Shown piece after piece: positions 1 to 11,577 of a stretch of DNA of 64,000 bases. Every line of letters begins with the position of its first letter. Within the stretch, counting starts at the first letter, position 1. Source of the DNA: Mycobacterium botniense (GTDB lineage Bacteria > Actinomycetota > Actinomycetes > Mycobacteriales > Mycobacteriaceae); contig NZ_BLKW01000002.1 of assembly GCF_010723305.1 (NCBI RefSeq), positions 1 to 64,000 on the forward strand, read 5' to 3'. The translations under genes and the position numbers were made by a program. The notes below the pieces were generated by a model. The model searched no databases and had not been told where the DNA came from. It saw only the letters and a list, made by a program, of their open reading frames with translations.

Positions 1-728
1 GACACGCGTTGCGGCACCTGCATACCGGCGAACTTGTACTGCAGCACCTCCAGCCGGATTGGGTTGGTTCCGGTGTAGGCGAGACCGGCCCACTTCGCCC
101 AGATCGACATGGCGAGCTGCTCGCCCGTGACCGGGATCGGGTTGCCGACATCGGAGTAGAGGTATGCGCCGTCGGGTTGGATCAGCAGCGAACCGGGGTT
201 GGTGCGCCCGGTGGTGCCGTCCCAGGTGATCTGCGGGCGCGCGCCGACACCGACGCCGCGGTGTCGAAGCCGGGCGCCCACAGCAGTTCGGGTTGATGTC
301 GACGATGTGCGCGCCCGCGAGCACAACACACCGGTTGCGGGGCGCAGCTGGCCGGCGATGTTCAATCCGGGGATGGCCTGCAGCGCGTTAGCGAAGTCCC
401 CGAACGGGTTTCCGGTCAACAAGCCTTGCAGCGAGTTGACCAGCTGGTTGATCGCGTCTTTGCCTTGCGACAGGATCTGCGACACCGGGTTGTTGGTGCC
501 GGAGCCGCCGAACAACTGGACCACGTTGTCGATGGCCTGCTGCACATCGGTTGCGGCGTCGTTGATGTCGGACTGCAAGGTGTTCGACCACGACGACAGC
601 TGCGCGAGCACACCGCTGAGGTTTTGGCCGGTGACCACGCCGATCAACGCTTGGACAACCCAGCGCAGGAATCCCTCTATGAGCTGCTGGCCGATCGCCT
701 CAATCTGCTGCGGTGAACGGCGCAACAT
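1..728 (-). pseudogene. Minor tail protein, partial at window edge and frame-disrupted
   Basis: Reading from ATG at 728 (MLRRSPQQIEAIG) one frame stays open to about 315 and encodes a helical N-terminal part. The recognisable continuation (AHIVDINP, ELLWAPGFDT, then ITWDGTTGRTNP) requires changes of frame near 315, 290 and 245 before it runs off the left edge. The motif set resembles minor tail proteins of mycobacterial siphoviruses (family knowledge). It follows the preceding minor tail gene after a gap of about 67 bases. Either a decayed gene or local indel errors; the C-terminus is outside the window. Confidence 0.6.
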
Positions 729-795
729 TCAAGCGAGCTGCCTGGCGGGTAGTGTACGGACGGGTCCGGTGTCGTCCAATTCGGCGCTGGACTGG

Positions 796-1882
796 TCATG
801 ACGACAGCGGCGCCCCTACCACGGTGAACACGCAGCGGCCGGTGGAGTATTCGTCAGTTGTCGCCGCTTGCTGCTCGGCGTTCAAATACACGGTGGCGGA
901 CGTTCCGGCGCCGACTTGACCGACCGAGCCCCGTTGAGCAAAGCCCCGAACTCGGGGATGATCACAGGCGCCGGGGCGCCGCGCCCAGCGTGCCGAGCGG
1001 CCGATCTCGGCGCCTCCCTGTGTGTTTGGTGCGCCGCCTAGCCGGGCCACAAATCCACCTTCGTGTTCACGGTGCCCGCGACCTCAACGGAGGCGAACAC
1101 CAGCGGAAGATACGGCTGGGTCTGGGCAGGTATCGTCAGCGATGACAACGTGCGCACTTGGCCGCCCGAGGTTCCGGTGGTGGGTATCCCGGTGACGTTG
1201 TAGGCGAACAGGAATGGCAGCGGAGCCGGGTAGAATTTTCCGGTCGCCGAGTTGAACAGCAGCGTCGCGCCGTTGACTAGGGTTCCCACCAGGTCTTCGG
1301 CGCTGGCGATGAGGAAGCCGACGGTGCCCGGTGAACCTTGCGGCAGCCCGAGGTCCAGCGCGTACGCGGACGGGATCCCGGGGCCACCCGGCGCTGTTTC
1401 GCGCAGGTCGGCGGTAGCGCTGCTGCCCGCGGCTAGCGTGTTGACGTTGCCGATGGCCAACTGTGGTGGGGGACCGGGCTGGCCGGCGGCCAGCGGAGGT
1501 ATCCCGTTTGCTTGTGCGCCGCCCGGCCCGAACACCATGACAGCGGTTTCGTCGAACCGGGGTCTATCCCCGCCGGCCACAGGACCGGCCCGTAATACAG
1601 CACCGAACCGGCGGGGTAACCCTCAGGGTTCCAATTCCATTGACCTAGCGGATAATTCGCACCCTGCGCGGTGATGTCATAGTCAACCAGGATCACCCCG
1701 TTCGCCGGCGGTTGCGCGAATGTCAGAGTTGACGGCGGATCCTCGCTGTAGTCAACGCCGTCGTGTTGGCGTTCACCGTTCACATAGACCCGAGTGCTGC
1801 CAGGGTAGAACGGCTGCGACGTAGTGAAAACGGTGTTGGTTCCGTTAACAGCCCCGGACGGGGCTTCGCCGTAAATACTCAC
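796..1882 (-). pseudogene. Minor tail protein, frame-disrupted
   Basis: Three overlapping frames make up what looks like one tail gene: MSIYGEAPSGAVNGTN from 1882 to about 1560, a middle part (FDETAVMVFGPGG to TKVDLWPG) that stops at 1038, and a C-terminal part with TSATVYLNAEQQ ending at 796. Both frame steps have the polarity of a missing base, and a further short step is needed near 965 to read VIIPEFGALLNG. No catalytic motif is visible; composition (Gly, Pro, Thr, beta-rich) suits a tail tip or fibre component. It could instead be two short genes plus a remnant. Confidence 0.5.
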
Positions 1883-1949
1883 ACCCGCTGCCCTTTTCCT
1901 GTTTTTTAGCCGTTGGGGGCGCCGAGCGCAAGCATCAACCCCTCAAACG

Positions 1950-3578
1950 TCAACTATTTTGCGTTGGATCAATGTCATAGGCGCTTCTTCGCGGCGCCCG
2001 TCGCCAACGGACATCGATACGGCACCGTATCTCTGCGTTGTCGATGACTTTGATCTCGTCGAGATAATCGGTGTAGAGGACGCCGCGGCGGATGAGCGAC
2101 GCCAGTTGGCCGAAAACGTCTTTGAACAGCCGCCACGGCATGCCGTGGTAGAACGTTAACTGCGCCGCCGGGTATCCGTTGGTGTCCCAACCCGCCGAAA
2201 TGGCCGCGAACATCGTGTCGATGTCGTATGTGGATTGGGTGGGAAAAACCGCTCAGGAAACCCGTAGCGCTCTGCGGTCGAACCACTCGAAAAACTCGAA
2301 CGCCAGAAACGCGTTGTCGAGCAGCCCGTCAAAAATGCTGTTCGAGATGCCGGTGATCCCGATGGTCATCATCAGAATGTCCACCAGGTATTCCAGGCTG
2401 GCGTTTATGAAATCGTTGAGCCACTTGGGTGACTTGCCGCCCAGAATGACCTGCCAGCACACCGGATGGTGGTGGGCGACATCCATCGACACTATTCCCG
2501 AGTCGTCAGCGTCAGCGTTGAACACCACCCACGGTGGAACGAAATTCACCCCGAGCGTGGGCGCGATAACGATGTCGGAACCCGGTGGCACGTACTCGTT
2601 GTCGGGGTTCAGGAAGGGGTTGAGAACGCCGCCCAGCAGCGAGCCTTCGAGGTCCACCAAATCCTGGACAGCGCCGTCCACCACAGTGCCCGTCGGACCC
2701 GTAACTCCAAGGTAGTTGCGCAAGTTGAAGCACAGGGTGGGCGCCTGTAAATCCACAGCAGTCCTTCGGGTTGCGGCTCGCCGGGCATCCACAAATCCAT
2801 GCTGGGATAGATACCGTTGTCGGCGAGCTGTTGTCGCATCAGCTGCCACAGCGTGTCCATGCGACCGTTGACCTCGATCCATGGCGATGTGTCTGTCAGC
2901 GGGTCGGTGGGTATCACGCACACCGGTGGTGACCATTTGCATGAACTCGCTGAGGGAGATGCTGTTTTGCATGAGGATGGTGCCGAACCAGGTGCGCCAA
3001 TCTAAGTCGAGGGAGCCGAGCGTGTTGAACAGCTCCCAGAGGCCGAGTTGCAGCCGCATACAGTTCTCGGCCACCAGCGTTTTGAACACTGTGATCGCCG
3101 GTCCGATGAGGACCGCTTCGGATGGCTGCACTTCGATAGGCAGGAATGGCTGTGGCCATGCGACAATCCGGTCCAGCATCGTTAAGTCGCCGACCAGTTC
3201 GCACTCTACGGTCTCGGCGCCGTCGGGGTTGATTTTGTCGTGCGCGACGTCGATGCGCCCCGACCAGCGGCCGGCTCCCCCTTCGAAATCGATCACCACG
3301 GGAACGACCGTTGTCTGACAAGTGATCGCAAGCTCGGCCAGCGGGTCTTGTCCTTTGAGCGTCAATGTGCCGTCGGGCAGTTTCAGACGCGGGAAGGTGC
3401 AGGTGACTTCGATGTAGTCGCCGCACTGGTATTCGGTGCGGTAATAGTTGTCGAACAGCCGCACATCCATGTTGATCGGCACGGATTCGTGCGGCCGGGC
3501 CAATTGCAGCGCACTCGACATCGCCGCGACGGGATCGGGCCCGGTCAGCGTAACCTGTTGCTGGTCAAGGCTGCTCAT
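1950..3578 (-). pseudogene. Minor tail protein (siphovirus gp37-like), frame-disrupted
   Basis: Starts at ATG 3578 (MSSLDQQQVTLTGPDP), overlapping the previous stop by ATGA. The first 220 codons are uninterrupted. Sense is then carried by another frame between about 2925 and 2755 (PTDPLTDTSPWIEVNGRM), returns to the first frame (CFNLRNYLGVTGP), shifts at about 2275 (ERYGFPERFFP) and again near 2235 before TMFAAISAGWDTNGYP. The shifts are paired and compensating, so about 540 residues could be restored. Order after the tape measure gene and sequence flavour suit the gp37-like tail family. The polypeptide as written would terminate at 2253. Confidence 0.6.
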
Positions 3579-4660
3579 TCCGGCCACACCCTCATCGGTG
3601 TGATAGAGGCGACCATTTTCGATGCCGGGTTGCCGCCGGTGATCGAGCACGCGATAGCCGCTGGCTGCGCGTATTGTGGCTGCGCCACACCGGGAATCGG
3701 GTTGGTGTAGTTGCCGGTGATCAGCGACGCCAGCGGGGCGGTCTGCGGCAGCGCCCCAAACGCCGACTCGAACTGCTGCAGCAGCGGCGGCGTTGTTGCC
3801 GCTGACAAAGTTGATGAGCGTGTCGAGCAGCGACGGCGACGCCGACTGCGGCGCCTGCGACCGTGGCGGGGTGAGGTCGACGACGCGCGGCAGCCGGGAT
3901 AAAGTGTTGATCAGCGCAATGTCACCGGCGTTCAGTGGTCCGAACGTGATCATCGTTGTCGAGCCGGGGCCGTTGGCGAAACTGAACGTGGCCCCGTCTT
4001 CGGTTCCCGCGTAGCACAGGATGGCGGGCCAGCCGTCCTGGTCACCGATGTTGCCCAACTGCAACCAGCCGGAGCCGAGCCGGTCCACCCCGACGTGTCA
4101 CGCGGGAAGGTGTCTGTCCACGGCACACCGAGCCAGAACGCGAGATCGTTGCGGATCTTCTGCGTGAACTCCTGATGCAGCACGAGCCGCGGCAGCTGCT
4201 TGATCTGATCCGCCCACGGCTCGCCCCAGCGGGCCGGGAACCACCAATAGCCGCGGTCAACCGTCCAATATTCCAGCGAGCCTTGCAGATTCGGGTTCCA
4301 CGCACCGATCCACTCCGACACCAGGCGCGACATGCCTTGCGGGGTGGTGGCATGCGCCTGCAAACGCATCGTCAAGTTGCAGGTGTCATACATGGTGTAG
4401 GTCCAGGTGACGCCGGGCTGCCGCGCTCCTTTGAGGTCGATGTGCTTGAAACCTGGTGTGACACCGGATAATCCGTCCACCAAGAGGATGCCGTCTTGGA
4501 TTCCGGGCCACGGCGCCTCCGGCCCGCACAGCGTGAACTTCGAGTTTCCGTCGGGGCTGGTGAACTTGATAGTGGGTATTGCGCCGTCCAGCAGATCGGC
4601 TGCGCCCTGGGGCAGAATCGTGGCGTCGTTGGTGGCGTAAATCAGAGGGTAGGTCGTCAT
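3575..4660 (-). pseudogene. Minor tail protein (distal tail-like), frame-disrupted
   Basis: Starts at ATG 4660 (MTTYPLIYATNDATIL) overlapping the tape-measure stop by ATGA. It encodes Trp/Tyr-rich sequence with WTYTMYDTCNLTM and YWTVDRGYWWFPARWGEPWA, typical of the first minor tail protein after the tape measure in mycobacteriophages. Near 4085 a G4 run is one base short of keeping frame (TSGW to DRLGSGWLQLG). Near 3800 a second, opposite step leads to QQFESAFGALPQTA and the stop at 3575. The two steps compensate, giving about 361 residues if repaired. Confidence 0.6.
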
Positions 4661-7600
4661 CGCGGCAATCCGTACGGCCTTGGGAATTGGCGTCCGGCAG
4701 TGTTGGACTGCGCGGTTTGCTCGGTCATTAACCGTTGACGGAACTCGTCGGGGTTGTTGGCTTGCACGACGATCGGCGCGTTGAACTGCGAGCCGATCCG
4801 GTCCCCGTTGTGCACGTCGCCGCCGCTGGCCGGGGTGAGCGGCTGCTGGGTCTGTCCCGCGGTGTTCGGCGTTGATGGGCGCACACCCGCGATACCTGTC
4901 AACAGGCGGCCAGGCAGTGTTTTGCCCCACTGCGACAGCGGGCTATCGGACGGGATCAAGGTGCTGAGAACGCCTTCGGCGGCGATGCCGCCCAGCTGGC
5001 CGAGGTAGCCGCCGGTGCGGTTCAAGTCCTGGAAGGCGACCTGCATCCCGGCGCCGGCCGCGCTGCCGCCGGGAAACATCGAACCAGCTGAAGCCGCCGC
5101 CGACTCGGCGCCGATGATGCCGCCGCCGAAACCGAGCCCCGGCGAGGTGGCAGGTCTTGGCCGGGAAGCCGCTGGGATGCGCCGGGTTTGGCGACACCTT
5201 CCGGGGTGTGCGCGGAGCGGTCCTCGGCCGACACTTCGCTGGCCTGGGTGCCTTTGTTGCCCGGGCCCGGCGATTTCGGCGCGCCGACCGGCAAATGAGG
5301 CTGCCCGCCTGACTTCTGTTGCGGCGCGGCCGGTGGTTTCGGCGTCGGCGGCGGCGGCTGCGTCGGGTCACCGCCGCCGACCAAATAGACCGCACCACCG
5401 TGATTGCGATGCAGGGCATTACGGAACGCATAGACCGCGTCCTGGCCGCCCATCGCGCGCACGTCGTCGGCGGTGAGCACGTGTTCGCCCGGCGACAGCC
5501 ACGCTGGGATGATGTCGGTGCCGGCCGGGCCGCCGAAGCGCGGCGCGCATCCATCGGCGCGAGATTCACCGCCCGGATGGGGCCCCATCGGGTGCGGTGG
5601 CATCGGTATCGGCGCGTGTGCCGTGGGCGGGCTGGCGCCCAACACGTTTGACAGATCGAGCTGTTGCCGATTCGGCGGGGCTGTCGCTGGGCCGCCGAGC
5701 ATTCCCGGCAGACTCAAGCGTGGCCCAGACGCCCGGCCGGTAATAACTCGGAGATATGTCTCGATTGCCGGAGGTACCGGCTGCTGAGGCGCCGGGATCC
5801 CGGCGGCCTTGTCAACCACGCCGGGCAGCGTTGGGAACGGCCCGAGCTGAGGCAGGGGACCGTGGGTCAGCGCCGGCTGCGGGGGCTGGAACATCGCCGG
5901 CGCCGGTGACGCTGGCCCCGGCGGTGCTGGCGTCGGTGGTGCTGGCGTCGGCGGTGCGGAAGATGCTTCGGGCGCAGCCGACGCGGCGCCTGTGCCGGTC
6001 GGCGAACCATCGGCCGGTGGGGCCGTATCGCCGTCGGCTCGCCATCCGGCCGTGGCGGCGCTGCTAGGCGGCAGCGGTGTGCCGTAGTCGCCGAGGTCTG
6101 CGTAACCGCCGGGAGCGCCGAAGTCCAATCCAGCGTCCAAGCCGTAGTCGGCGCCCACTGCGCTGGAGCGGATGGCGTTGCCCAGCATGGCGCCCTCTAT
6201 CGGGCCGATCGCCAGGTCGGCGAGGAAGGTGACAAGCCACCCCTAAGCCTTTGACCCCGCCGGAGGGCCGAAGCCTTCCGCGAGCGGTGCGCCGAACCGC
6301 AACCCGCCGAAACTGTTCGCGCCACCGCGCAGCGGGTGAAAAGCGCCCCGCTCGGCGTCTTCGAGCTTGCGCTGCGCCAGATCGCGCTCGGTGTGCAGGT
6401 GCTCGATCTCGTGGTCGAGCCGATCCCGCTCGGACTGCTTGGCGGTTGCTTTGAGTTCGTTGCGGCGTTCTTCGGCGTCGTGAATCTCGTTGTCGAGATG
6501 TCGCAGCCGTTCCCGCGCGGCCGCGACTTTCTCGTCGTCGCGCGTGTAGTAGCCCGGCTGGCCGCCGGGCCCGGTCCCGGGCGTTGCGCCGGCCGGGATG
6601 CCGGCCCCGCCGATGCCGCCGCCGCCGAAACCTCCGGCGCCCCCGCCGAAGCCGCCGCCTGCGCTGTAGCCGGGTGGGCCTTGCAGGTCGCCGATCGGCA
6701 AAAACATGTGATGGTCGAACTGAGGGCTGTTCGCGCCCGCAGCGCCCGCTCCGACAACGAAGTTCCCGTGCGAGCCGCCGGCTTCGGCGTTCTCGCCGTC
6801 CGACAGCGTCATGGCGGCGTGCCCGGCGTTGCCGCCGCCGTGGTCGTACCAGCCGACGCTGATCGTGCCAGGGCCGCCGATGCCGGGCCGGAACCCCAGC
6901 GACGCCAGCCATTGGCCCATGTTGACGGTGGTGGGCAATCCGACGTTAGGGATGCCGAGCGCGCCGGCGATGACGCGGCCCACCATCCCCGAGCAGTCGT
7001 GGCGTGTGGCTTGACTGTAGGGCGTGCCGATCATCGAGTAAGCGGCCTGCACGTCGGGTCCGATGGCTCCCCCGCCTTGACGGTGCAGCGCGCGCCGGAA
7101 CGCGTACACCGCGCCGTGACCGCCCATCGCGTCCACGTCGTCAGCGGTCAGGACGTGCTCGCCGTCTGCGCCCCAAAACAGCGCCGAGTCTTTGCCTTTC
7201 GGCCCAGGAGCGCGCAGCGGGCCACCGCCGGAGTGGCCGGCGAGCTGATGGTAGAGCCCTACGCCCGCGCCGCCTATGCCGCCGATGGCGGTTCCCAAGG
7301 CCCGAACACCGATCCGAGGGCGGCACCGGTCGCGGCATCGGTGCCGACCACGGCCGCGCCGTGCCAGAACCCGCTGGGACCCGTCGCGTGTTGCAGCGCG
7401 TCACCGCCAAGCTGCGCGCCGAGAGCCAAGGCGCCCCTTGGCGAGACGTCCCAAAGCGCCGCTGAGGCGCCCGTCGAGGCGGTGGCCGCGTCCTCCTCGG
7501 CGACGATCGTGCCGAGCCCGCTGGCGATTGGCGCGAGAACGGTTTCGGCGATCTTGGCGGCCTTGAATATCGCCCACGCGCCGCCCAGCGCGCCGAGCGC

Positions 7601-9412
7601 GTCGATGACGCCATGCATGATGCCTGGATGCTGCGCTAGGGCGTTAGCTACGTCCTTGACGACGTTCAGGGCGGTCGTCGCGGCGGGCAGGAAGTCGTTA
7701 CCGATCGCAATCGCGGCCGCCCCGAACGCGGACTTGGCCTGGTCTAGCTTGGCGTTGAATGTGGTCTGGGTTTCGTGGAAACCCTTTACGGTGCCGTCAT
7801 GTTCGCGGACGGTGCCGTCGATCTCTTTGATTTTCTCGTTGGCTTTCGCACCGTTCTCGCCGGTCGTCTGGAGCGCGACCTGCAGGGTTTCCTGGTCTCC
7901 GGTGAGCAGTTTCAACGCCTGGTCGTAGCCGATCTGGTCGCCGATGCCCGACTTGATCAGACTGCTGAAGCCGGCCAGCTTGTTGTGCAGCGTGTTCCAC
8001 TGACTGACCTCATTGGCCAGCTCGACGTTGAGGCCGCCGCGCGATTTGCGGAAGTCCTTGTACGATAATGTGCCGTCTTTGATCTGCTGGGCGACCGCTT
8101 TCGCTGCCGGTGACAGCCCGTTGAACGCCTGCTCCTCGGCCCTCGCTAACTGCGAGCTTTGGTAGCGCACATCAAGATTGACTTTGCCGTCTTTGGTGTG
8201 TTCCTGCACGGCGCGCTGCAGAAGTTGCATGGTGCCGGCGAGTCCGCGCTCGCCTAGGTGATCTTGGATGTCCTGCGCGTCAAGACCGAGAGCGCCCATC
8301 ATGTCACGCATCTGTGCTGTCGGGTTGAGCATCTTCTGCATGGCGTGCGCGATAAGCTCCGATGCGTGCTGCGCCGAGTCGCCGGACTGTGTCATTTGCG
8401 CGGTCACGCCGTACAGGTCAGCCATCAAGTGATGCAGTTGTTCAGCGTTGAGTCCCTGGCTTTTCCCGATGTTGGCGAACAGCGGCTCAGCTGTGTGCAA
8501 TGCGCCTGCGAAATCGGCGAAATTGCTTTTCGCCATCCCAACGGCCGACACCATTTTCGACATGACATCAGCGGCGTGCTCGGGGCCGTATCCGAAGTCG
8601 TTCATCGACGTGGTCAGACCGGAGAGGACTTCTTTGAGGTCTGCGTTTTCCGACTTGGCGCCCTGCGCCGCTGATTTGAGCACGTTCACGCCGTCTGCGC
8701 CGCGATACCCGGCTTTTTCCACGTTGTACATCGCGTTGGACAACTCTTGCGCCGAGTAGCCGACTTGCCCTGCCAGCTTGAGGATCCCGTCTGAGACGGT
8801 TTTCAGGTTGGCTGCCGTCTCTCCCGCGGACGCGACGAGGCGCTCCTGTGATGCCTGGAAATCGCCGGCCTTCTTAGTGGTTTCGACGAACGCCACACCG
8901 AGGCCAGCTACGGAGGCGACACCGATCGCGTTGAACACCTGGCCGGCGCGGCTGGCCGAGGTCGCGCTCTTGTCCATCGCGCTGCCGAGCCGGCTGTGCG
9001 CGGCCTCGGCGGCGACCATCGCATCGACGTGATCACGTTGTGCTTTCGATGCGCGGGCATGCGAGTCGGCTAACGCCACGTTGGCTGCAGCGGCCTTGCT
9101 GCTGTCGGCGCCGTATTTCGCGGTGGTCTCGTTGAGCCGCTTTTGGGCCACCTCGACTTGGCCCATCGACCGCATCATGCGCCGCGCGGCTTCTTCCTCG
9201 GCGGCTGCCGCAGCACGGTATTCGTCCTGCAGACCACGCAACGCTGTGCGCGCGGCGCTGCCGTCGATCGCCGACAACGCTCGTGTCAGCGCGCCGCCGA
9301 GGCCGCGTCCGATGTCGTCACCGGCGCGGCTGAAAATCGCTTTCGCTTCGCGGGCGGCCAGTTGGGCGGCCGCGACATCGAGCCGTGACTTGACATCTAA
9401 ATAGACCGGCAC
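4657..9412 (-). pseudogene. Tape measure protein, frame-disrupted
   Basis: Longest phage gene (about 1,585 codons if repaired), directly after the tail assembly chaperones. The N-terminal 700 residues are uninterrupted, Ala-rich and helical, with a TP901-type tape-measure core (about residues 190-400). Near 7290 the frame must shift for the text to continue as GTAIGGIGGAGVGLY. The next segment has an NlpC/P60-like look (ATRHDCSGMVGR, then GNAGHAAM), which would make it a tail-tip peptidoglycan hydrolase; two HVLTADDV repeats are present. A TAG interrupts at 6243, and another shift near 5180 joins the Pro-rich region to GLGFGGGIIGAESAA. The protein sets tail length and crosses the envelope at infection. 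As written it would make a truncated, probably non-functional product. Confidence 0.7.
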
Positions 9413-9415
9413 GGC

Positions 9416-9952
9416 TCACTCACCGCCTTTCATACCGTAGAGGCCGACGCTTATGTGGCTTTTAGCGCGCCGCACTAACTCAGCGCGCTCTAACTCCTTG
9501 CGCTCAAGCAAGATCGCGTCCAATGGCTCCAACAGCGCCGCGATGTCTGGTTGCGGAGCGCCACGGTCCGCGCGTAAAGCCGCCAACTCACGGGTCATGC
9601 GCGCCAACAGTTTCCTGTCGTACGTCCAGTCGATGTAGGTGGCGATCACCTTCACGTCTTTGGGAGGAGCCCCGGCGGCCGGAATTCTTAGCAACTTGCC
9701 GGTGAGCTGCTTGTCCTCGCCGACATATTCAGCGACACGGAAGGTGCGCTCGGATGCTTCTTTAAATTTGGAGTTCTCTGGCAGCCCGTCGAGCAGCGCG
9801 AGCATTTCTCGGCTGCTCATCGTGCCCTGATGCCACTCCGCTATCCGCCTCCGGCAATGAATCTGTAGGTCGGCCTCAATCTGTGTCGGAAACAGCCTCC
9901 ACAATTTGATCGCCTCGGTCACTTTTGGGGTCGGCTTTGCGCCGCTCCGCAA
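9416..9952 (-). CDS. Tail assembly chaperone, downstream frame (gpGT-like extension)
   Basis: This frame overlaps the 3' end of the upstream chaperone gene and lies between it and the tape measure gene, the standard place for the frameshift extension of a tail assembly chaperone. It has no convincing ribosome binding site of its own, which fits synthesis as a fusion. The second frame is +1 (equivalently -2) relative to the first; a plausible slip site is the CCCAAAAGTG stretch at about 9925-9935. The protein is Lys/Arg/Glu-rich and helical. The exact start is unknown because it would be made by frameshifting; the start given is only the first in-frame initiation codon. Confidence 0.65.
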   Translation of the reverse strand: MRSGAKPTPKVTEAIKLWRLFPTQIEADLQIHCRRRIAEWHQGTMSSREMLALLDGLPENSKFKEASERTFRVAEYVGEDKQLTGKLLRIPAAGAPPKDVKVIATYIDWTYDRKLLARMTRELAALRADRGAPQPDIAALLEPLDAILLERKELERAELVRRAKSHISVGLYGMKGGE

Positions 9953-10355
9953 GCTCCCGGCCCATCTTCTGCCAGATCAGGGTCACGTCGACAGCGCGAC
10001 CGCCGGCGGCCTTGAACGCCTCGTAACGGTCCCCGAAAATCGCCCGCGCTAACTGAATGTGGTAGTTTTCCACGAGCACACCGTTTTTGCGGTTCGGTTC
10101 CTTGAGTTCGCCGCGGCGGATAACTTTCCCGTTCTCGTCGATTTCGTCGTCCTCGCGGTCCCACGATTCCACTTCGAGCTGCAAAGCGTCGTAGCGGGCC
10201 AGCTGCTCGTCGTCGAGCAAAGAAGGGTTGGGTATCTCGAATACCTCGCCTTTGGGGGTGATGATGCGCTCGCTGGCGGTGAATCCCATGTATTCGGCGG
10301 CCTGTGCGCGCGCCGCCTCGAACGAATCGTGACTGTGGGAAACCTGCTCCTGCAT
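9876..10355 (-). CDS. Tail assembly chaperone (gpG-like)
   Basis: A 159-aa acidic, helical protein starting at ATG 10355 (MQEQVSHSHDSFEAA). It precedes the tape measure gene and overlaps a second frame at its 3' end, as in lambda G/GT. The family role is to bind the tape measure protein and recruit tail tube subunits during assembly. Residues about 40-120 carry the EVFEIPNPSLLDDEQ region usual in actinophage homologues. The start was chosen because everything upstream in frame is Pro/Arg-rich and overlaps the hairpin at 10405-10444. Confidence 0.75.
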   Translation of the reverse strand: MQEQVSHSHDSFEAARAQAAEYMGFTASERIITPKGEVFEIPNPSLLDDEQLARYDALQLEVESWDREDDEIDENGKVIRRGELKEPNRKNGVLVENYHIQLARAIFGDRYEAFKAAGGRAVDVTLIWQKMGRELAERRKADPKSDRGDQIVEAVSDTD

Positions 10356-10404
10356 AAATGTGTCGCCTGCCTTGTTTGTCCTCTGCGCGGGTCTGCGTGG
10401 ATCG

Positions 10405-10444
10405 CCGCGGCGGCCCGGCCACGGAGACAAACCGGCCGCCGCGG
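10405..10444 (-). terminator. Strong GC hairpin between tail tube and chaperone genes
   Basis: An almost perfect inverted repeat: left arm CCGCGGCGGCCCGG (10405-10418) and right arm CCGGCCGCCGCGG (10432-10444) with a 13-base loop. It lies downstream of the abundantly needed tail tube gene and upstream of the low-copy chaperone gene, where phages commonly place an attenuating terminator. There is no U-tract, so termination itself is inferred. Confidence 0.5.
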
Positions 10445-10469
10445 GCGCGAATGTTCGTGTTGCGTTGTG

Positions 10470-11507
10470 TCAGGACGCGGTTGAGGTGAACGGAGCCGAC
10501 TGCGGGCCGGTCACTGTGGCGTTGGCCCCTGTCGCGGTCACCTGAATCGCGTTATACGTGGTCGATGCGGTCAGGCCCGAAATCGTCAACGTCGTCAGGC
10601 CGCCCGACACCGACGGCGAACCGGACAGGGTTGCCGCCGACCACGCGCCGGTCGGTGTCTGCTGAATCTGCACCGAGTACACCGGGGACGTGATGTCGAT
10701 CGGTGTCGGGAACGTGATCGTCGCATTGAGGCCGGTCACCGGCGTGACCGCGGGAACCGCGGTCTCAAACTGCAGATTGCCCGCTCCCAGCCATGCCGTG
10801 CCGGCGCGGCACACCCACATCGTCTGCTTGGTGAACGGGTCCGGCAGCACTTCGTAGGTGAGCTCCGAGGAATCCGGGTTCTTGCGGGCAAGCTCGTTCT
10901 TGCCCTTCTTGTCGGTGATGATGCGCGGGAACACGCGCGCCACCAGGTTCGCGTCGGTGTCAACACCGATCAGCACCAGCGTGCGCTCGCGTGGCGCATC
11001 GGTGTTGCCGCGAGCCACACCGTAGCCAGGTGTGCCAAGCGCCGGGATCCCCGTCAGCGGGAGCTCGAACTTCAGGTAGTCGATCAGCGGGTTCGACTCG
11101 ATCGGCGTGAAGTTCACCTTGTCGTCGAGCTTGGTCAGCACGTTACGCACCGAGCGCACCAGCTGCGCTGATGGCGTCTGCTGCAGCGTTTGGTCCGGGG
11201 TCCAGTCGGTGGCGTCCTCTTTCAGCAGGCCGAGGTCGTAGAAGTTCACAGCACTGTTCGGTGACGTGACCAACAGGTCGCCACGGATCGAGACGTTGTC
11301 GGCGGCGAACGGTGTGAACAGCTGCGCGGGTCCGCTGGCGGTTTGGACGGTGCCGAGCCCGACAGCCGGTGACGCCAGGTTGAACGTGCCGGTCGGGTCG
11401 TAGTCGCGGATCAGCCCGTGGGTGATCTGCCAGTACCGAACATTCAGCGGGTTCAGGTTGTCTTCGAGGACTTCGGCCCAAGTGCCGCCGGTTGCGGGAA
11501 GTGTCAT
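10470..11507 (-). CDS. Major tail (tube) protein with C-terminal Ig-like domain
   Basis: A 345-aa protein from ATG 11507 (MTLPATGGTWAEVLEDN) with an upstream GAAAGG ribosome site. About the first 240 residues form the tail tube domain. The last 85 (PTPIDITSPVYSVQIQQT onward, Thr/Ser/Gly-rich) read as an immunoglobulin-like domain, a common decoration on siphovirus tube proteins that binds surface carbohydrate. It sits between the tail terminator gene and the chaperones. No frame disruption is seen. Confidence 0.85.
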   Translation of the reverse strand: MTLPATGGTWAEVLEDNLNPLNVRYWQITHGLIRDYDPTGTFNLASPAVGLGTVQTASGPAQLFTPFAADNVSIRGDLLVTSPNSAVNFYDLGLLKEDATDWTPDQTLQQTPSAQLVRSVRNVLTKLDDKVNFTPIESNPLIDYLKFELPLTGIPALGTPGYGVARGNTDAPRERTLVLIGVDTDANLVARVFPRIITDKKGKNELARKNPDSSELTYEVLPDPFTKQTMWVCRAGTAWLGAGNLQFETAVPAVTPVTGLNATITFPTPIDITSPVYSVQIQQTPTGAWSAATLSGSPSVSGGLTTLTISGLTASTTYNAIQVTATGANATVTGPQSAPFTSTAS

Positions 11508-11577
11508 GATATTTCCTTTCGGGGTGCGATAGCGTCAAAGCCGAAAAACAGCAAGACGCGCAGCGGGTTTTGCGCAA

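Noticed and set aside
6336-7928. A 530-codon plus-strand open frame
   Set aside because: It is antisense to the tape measure gene, whose Ala/Gly-rich codons leave the opposite strand open. No known domain, ribosome site or operon context.
4657-9412. Programmed frameshifting to explain the tape measure and minor tail breaks
   Set aside because: Breaks occur at many unrelated sequences with both polarities and a stop codon, unlike a conserved recoding site; decay or sequencing error is simpler.
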